Under the pieces are notes generated by a model that saw only the letters and a list, made by a program, of their open reading frames with translations, had not been told where the DNA came from and ran no database searches. From JAICIG01 sp035532215 (GTDB lineage Bacteria > Planctomycetota > Planctomycetia > Pirellulales > JAICIG01), in contig DATKRK010000318.1 of the NCBI GenBank assembly GCA_035532215.1, positions 1 to 16,409 on the forward strand: a stretch of 16,409 nt of DNA, in the 5' to 3' direction. Shown here piece by piece: positions 15,079 to 16,409 of the stretch. The translations under genes were made by a program, and so were the position numbers. Each line of letters begins with the position of its first letter. The first letter of the stretch is position 1.

Positions 15079-15789
15079 TCACCCGATCGCTTTGGCCACT
15101 GCAAACGCCGTGGCGGCCGCCACGCCGCCGACGGCGACGGTTTGCCAGGCGCTGCGCCAGGGCCGGGGCGTGGTGAACCGGCCCTTGATGTAGCCGAACA
15201 AGGCCAGCGCGGCGAGCGTGACCAGAATCGAACCGATCAGCGCCTGCCGGATCGAAGGGAATCCCAGCCAGGGCAAAACGATGTACGGGGCGAGCGGCAC
15301 CAACCCGCCGGCGACATAGGAGGCGGCAATGGTCGACGCGCTGGCGGCGGCCCGCTTGGGGTCGGGCGGCTCCAGGCCGAGCTCGAACTTCATCATGAAA
15401 TCGACCCAGCGCTTGCGGTCGGAGCGAATCGCGGTCACGGCCCGGTCGATCGTTTCGCCGTCGAGGCCGTACTCGCGGAGGATTTCCGCCACTTCCGCCG
15501 CTTCGACTTCCGGCACGTCATGGGTCTCGCGTTCTTCGCGGGCTTGCTCCGAGGCGAAGTGTTCGGCGTCGGTCTTGGCGGCCAGATACCCGCCGAGGCC
15601 CATCGCGATCGCGCCGGCGGCGATTTCGGCGAACCCGGCCGTGACGATCACGCCTGTCGTTTGGACCGCCCCCGACAAGCCGGCGGCCAGCGCAAACGGC
15701 ACCGTCAGACCATCGGACATGCCGATCACGATATCGCGCACGGTTTCGGACGAGGTGAAATGCTTTTCGACGTGCGGCGTTTGCGGCAT
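15079..15789 (-). CDS. VIT1/CCC1-family Fe2+/Mn2+ transporter
   Basis: An inner-membrane transporter of the VIT1/CCC1 family, which exports or sequesters Fe2+ or Mn2+ with proton exchange. Five helices are expected: about 17-39, 42-68, 149-171, 178-201 and 215-234. Helix 1 has VIGMSDGLTVPFALAAGLSG with Asp26, and helix 2 AAGAIAMGLGGYLA with Met63, matching the translocation Asp and Met of plant VIT1. Between helices 2 and 3 is the cytosolic metal-binding helical domain, rich in Glu and His (EHFASEQAREERETHDVPEV and onward), closing with FMMKFELGL at 131-139. Length 236 is normal. I chose ATG at 15787-15789, with AAGGA seven bases upstream; the frame is open to 15939, but that extension translates repeat DNA. 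A truncated haemoglobin lies upstream in the same direction. Confidence 0.9.
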   Translation of the reverse strand: MPQTPHVEKHFTSSETVRDIVIGMSDGLTVPFALAAGLSGAVQTTGVIVTAGFAEIAAGAIAMGLGGYLAAKTDAEHFASEQAREERETHDVPEVEAAEVAEILREYGLDGETIDRAVTAIRSDRKRWVDFMMKFELGLEPPDPKRAAASASTIAASYVAGGLVPLAPYIVLPWLGFPSIRQALIGSILVTLAALALFGYIKGRFTTPRPWRSAWQTVAVGGVAAATAFAVAKAIG

Positions 15790-15865
15790 GCGAAAGTCCT
15801 TGATGATAGTCGTCGTGCTGAGTCGTACCTTGGGCTCAAGGTCGGGGTGCGTCAAGTTATTTACG

Positions 15866-16011
15866 TAGCCCAGGCATTTATGCCTGGGAAATTGAGGCCC
15901 TCGCGAAACCTCGTCGGCCCCTTTAGGGGCCTTGAACACGACGCAGCGCCCCTAAAGGGGCCGCAGTCGTAAATAGGATCACCGCCGCCCCAGGCATAAA
16001 TGCCTGGGCTA
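15866..16011. repeat. Four-part nested dyad element
   Basis: The outer arms 15866-15888 and 15989-16011 are exact reverse complements over 23 bp. Each outer arm is itself a palindrome (CCCAGGCAT-TT-ATGCCTGGG on the left). Inside, 15915-15930 and 15948-15963 are exact reverse complements over 16 bp, and each of those is again a GGCCCC-TTTA-GGGGCC type palindrome. The element fills the spacer between the haemoglobin and VIT1-family genes. It could act as terminator for the first or as a composite of two different repeats, one inserted in the other. Confidence 0.88.
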
Positions 16012-16032
16012 AGTAAAAGTCTATTTCGCCCG

Positions 16033-16060
16033 GAACGATTCTTTCAGAACGATTCTTTCA
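16033..16060. repeat. Tandem duplication of a 14-bp unit
   Basis: GAACGATTCTTTCA occurs twice with no gap (16033-16046 and 16047-16060), between the nested dyad and the haemoglobin stop. It is probably a slippage duplication or a pair of binding sites. Confidence 0.8.
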
Positions 16061-16094
16061 ATGCGTGGCGCGACCGCCTTGGCTGGACGACGTT

Positions 16095-16409
16095 TCAGCC
16101 GATCACGATCTCGGCTTTCGTGCTGTCGACGATGGCCAGCAACTCGCTACGTTCCGCCGCCGGCACGCCGAAGCGGTCGAACGTTTGCCGCAGGTCGTCG
16201 AGAAAGGCGTCCCACTCGCCGGCGGTGATGTCGAGCTCGGCGTGCGAATCGCGCATCGAGCGGCCCGTATATCGCTGCGGGCCGCCGGCCGCCCAGCACA
16301 CCTGCTCGGTCACCAGGTACTTGAAGCCTGCCGGCAGCACGCGATGGTGCGCTTCGTCGACCTTGGGATTGGCGTTCAGCCGCGGATCGTCCATCACGCG
16401 ATCGATGAA
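16095..16409 (-). CDS. Truncated haemoglobin, group I (partial)
   Basis: A small haem protein that binds O2 or NO; in bacteria this family is linked to NO detoxification and redox sensing. The frame is open to the right edge and begins FIDRVMDDPRLNANPK, so the N-terminus (helices A and B, probably 15-25 residues) is missing. Following motifs: EAHHRVLPAGFKYLVTEQVC, AAGGPQRYTGRSMRDSHAEL with the GG turn and the His of DSHAEL as the likely proximal (F8) haem ligand, then DITAGEWDAFLDDLRQTFDR and the C-terminal VPAAERSELLAIVDSTKAEI. The GTG at 16395-16397 would be a start only if the gene were unusually short, so I treat it as internal. The 300 nt downstream hold the 14-bp duplication and the nested dyad, then the VIT1-family gene. 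Confidence 0.88.
   Translation of the reverse strand, partial: FIDRVMDDPRLNANPKVDEAHHRVLPAGFKYLVTEQVCWAAGGPQRYTGRSMRDSHAELDITAGEWDAFLDDLRQTFDRFGVPAAERSELLAIVDSTKAEIVIG

Noticed and set aside
14651..15082. N-terminal extension of the 196-residue gene
   Set aside because: It covers two other small reading frames and the palindromic repeat, and its Arg/Pro/Ser content is non-coding in style.
15790..15939. N-terminal extension of the VIT1-family frame
   Set aside because: It translates part of the nested dyad; the ATG at 15789 has a ribosome site and starts the family-like sequence.

Overview
The window reads as chromosomal DNA from a GC-rich planctomycete, most likely Pirellulales-like. Reasons: a Tat-exported DUF1501 protein, a RRWLQFSLR-type short membrane protein, a FloA-like flotillin end, several lineage-type hypothetical proteins with one N-terminal helix, and intergenic spacers packed with long inverted-repeat elements. 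No rRNA, tRNA, CRISPR array, transposase or phage gene was seen. The assignment is by recognition of family style, not by a search.

Layout. 1-141 (+) is the C-terminal end of a FloA-like flotillin; 142-534 is a spacer built of degenerate dispersed repeats; 535-1083 (+) is a small membrane protein. pckA, ATP-type PEP carboxykinase, lies on the minus strand (1227-2822) with a perfect TATAAT -10 box. A dyad-bearing spacer leads to an overlapping pair (3128-5511, +): a DPM1-like family 2 glycosyltransferase and a multipass GT39-like glycosyltransferase, together a plausible lipid-linked sugar module. Convergent to it is a 463-residue membrane-anchored protein with a pseudopilin-like C-terminus (5537-6928, -). 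Divergent from that are a DUF1501 protein and a translationally coupled 75-residue protein (7161-8776, +), then a SAM methyltransferase (9057-9878, +) and a secreted sialidase (10046-11788, +) whose last ~47 residues look like read-through into repeat DNA.

The right part is all on the minus strand. A membrane-anchored tandem-GGDEF protein (12204-13739) has both catalytic signatures degraded but keeps an inhibitory (I) site, so it is probably a c-di-GMP receptor. Then, in transcription order from the right edge: a truncated haemoglobin (16095-16409, cut by the edge), a VIT1/CCC1-family Fe/Mn transporter (15079-15789), a 37-residue membrane peptide (14920-15033), a second small membrane-protein gene that appears broken by a palindromic repeat (14655-14923), and a 196-residue anchored protein (14060-14650).

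The most unusual material is in the spacers. Five different large dyads with 16-28 bp arms (2990-3042, 8807-8899, 9922-9999, 14837-14894, 15866-16011) sit at gene boundaries, some with arms that are themselves palindromes. A 23-bp motif is shared exactly between two spacers, and one element seems to have landed inside a gene. The best candidates for new biology are this repeat system and the degenerate tandem GGDEF protein.
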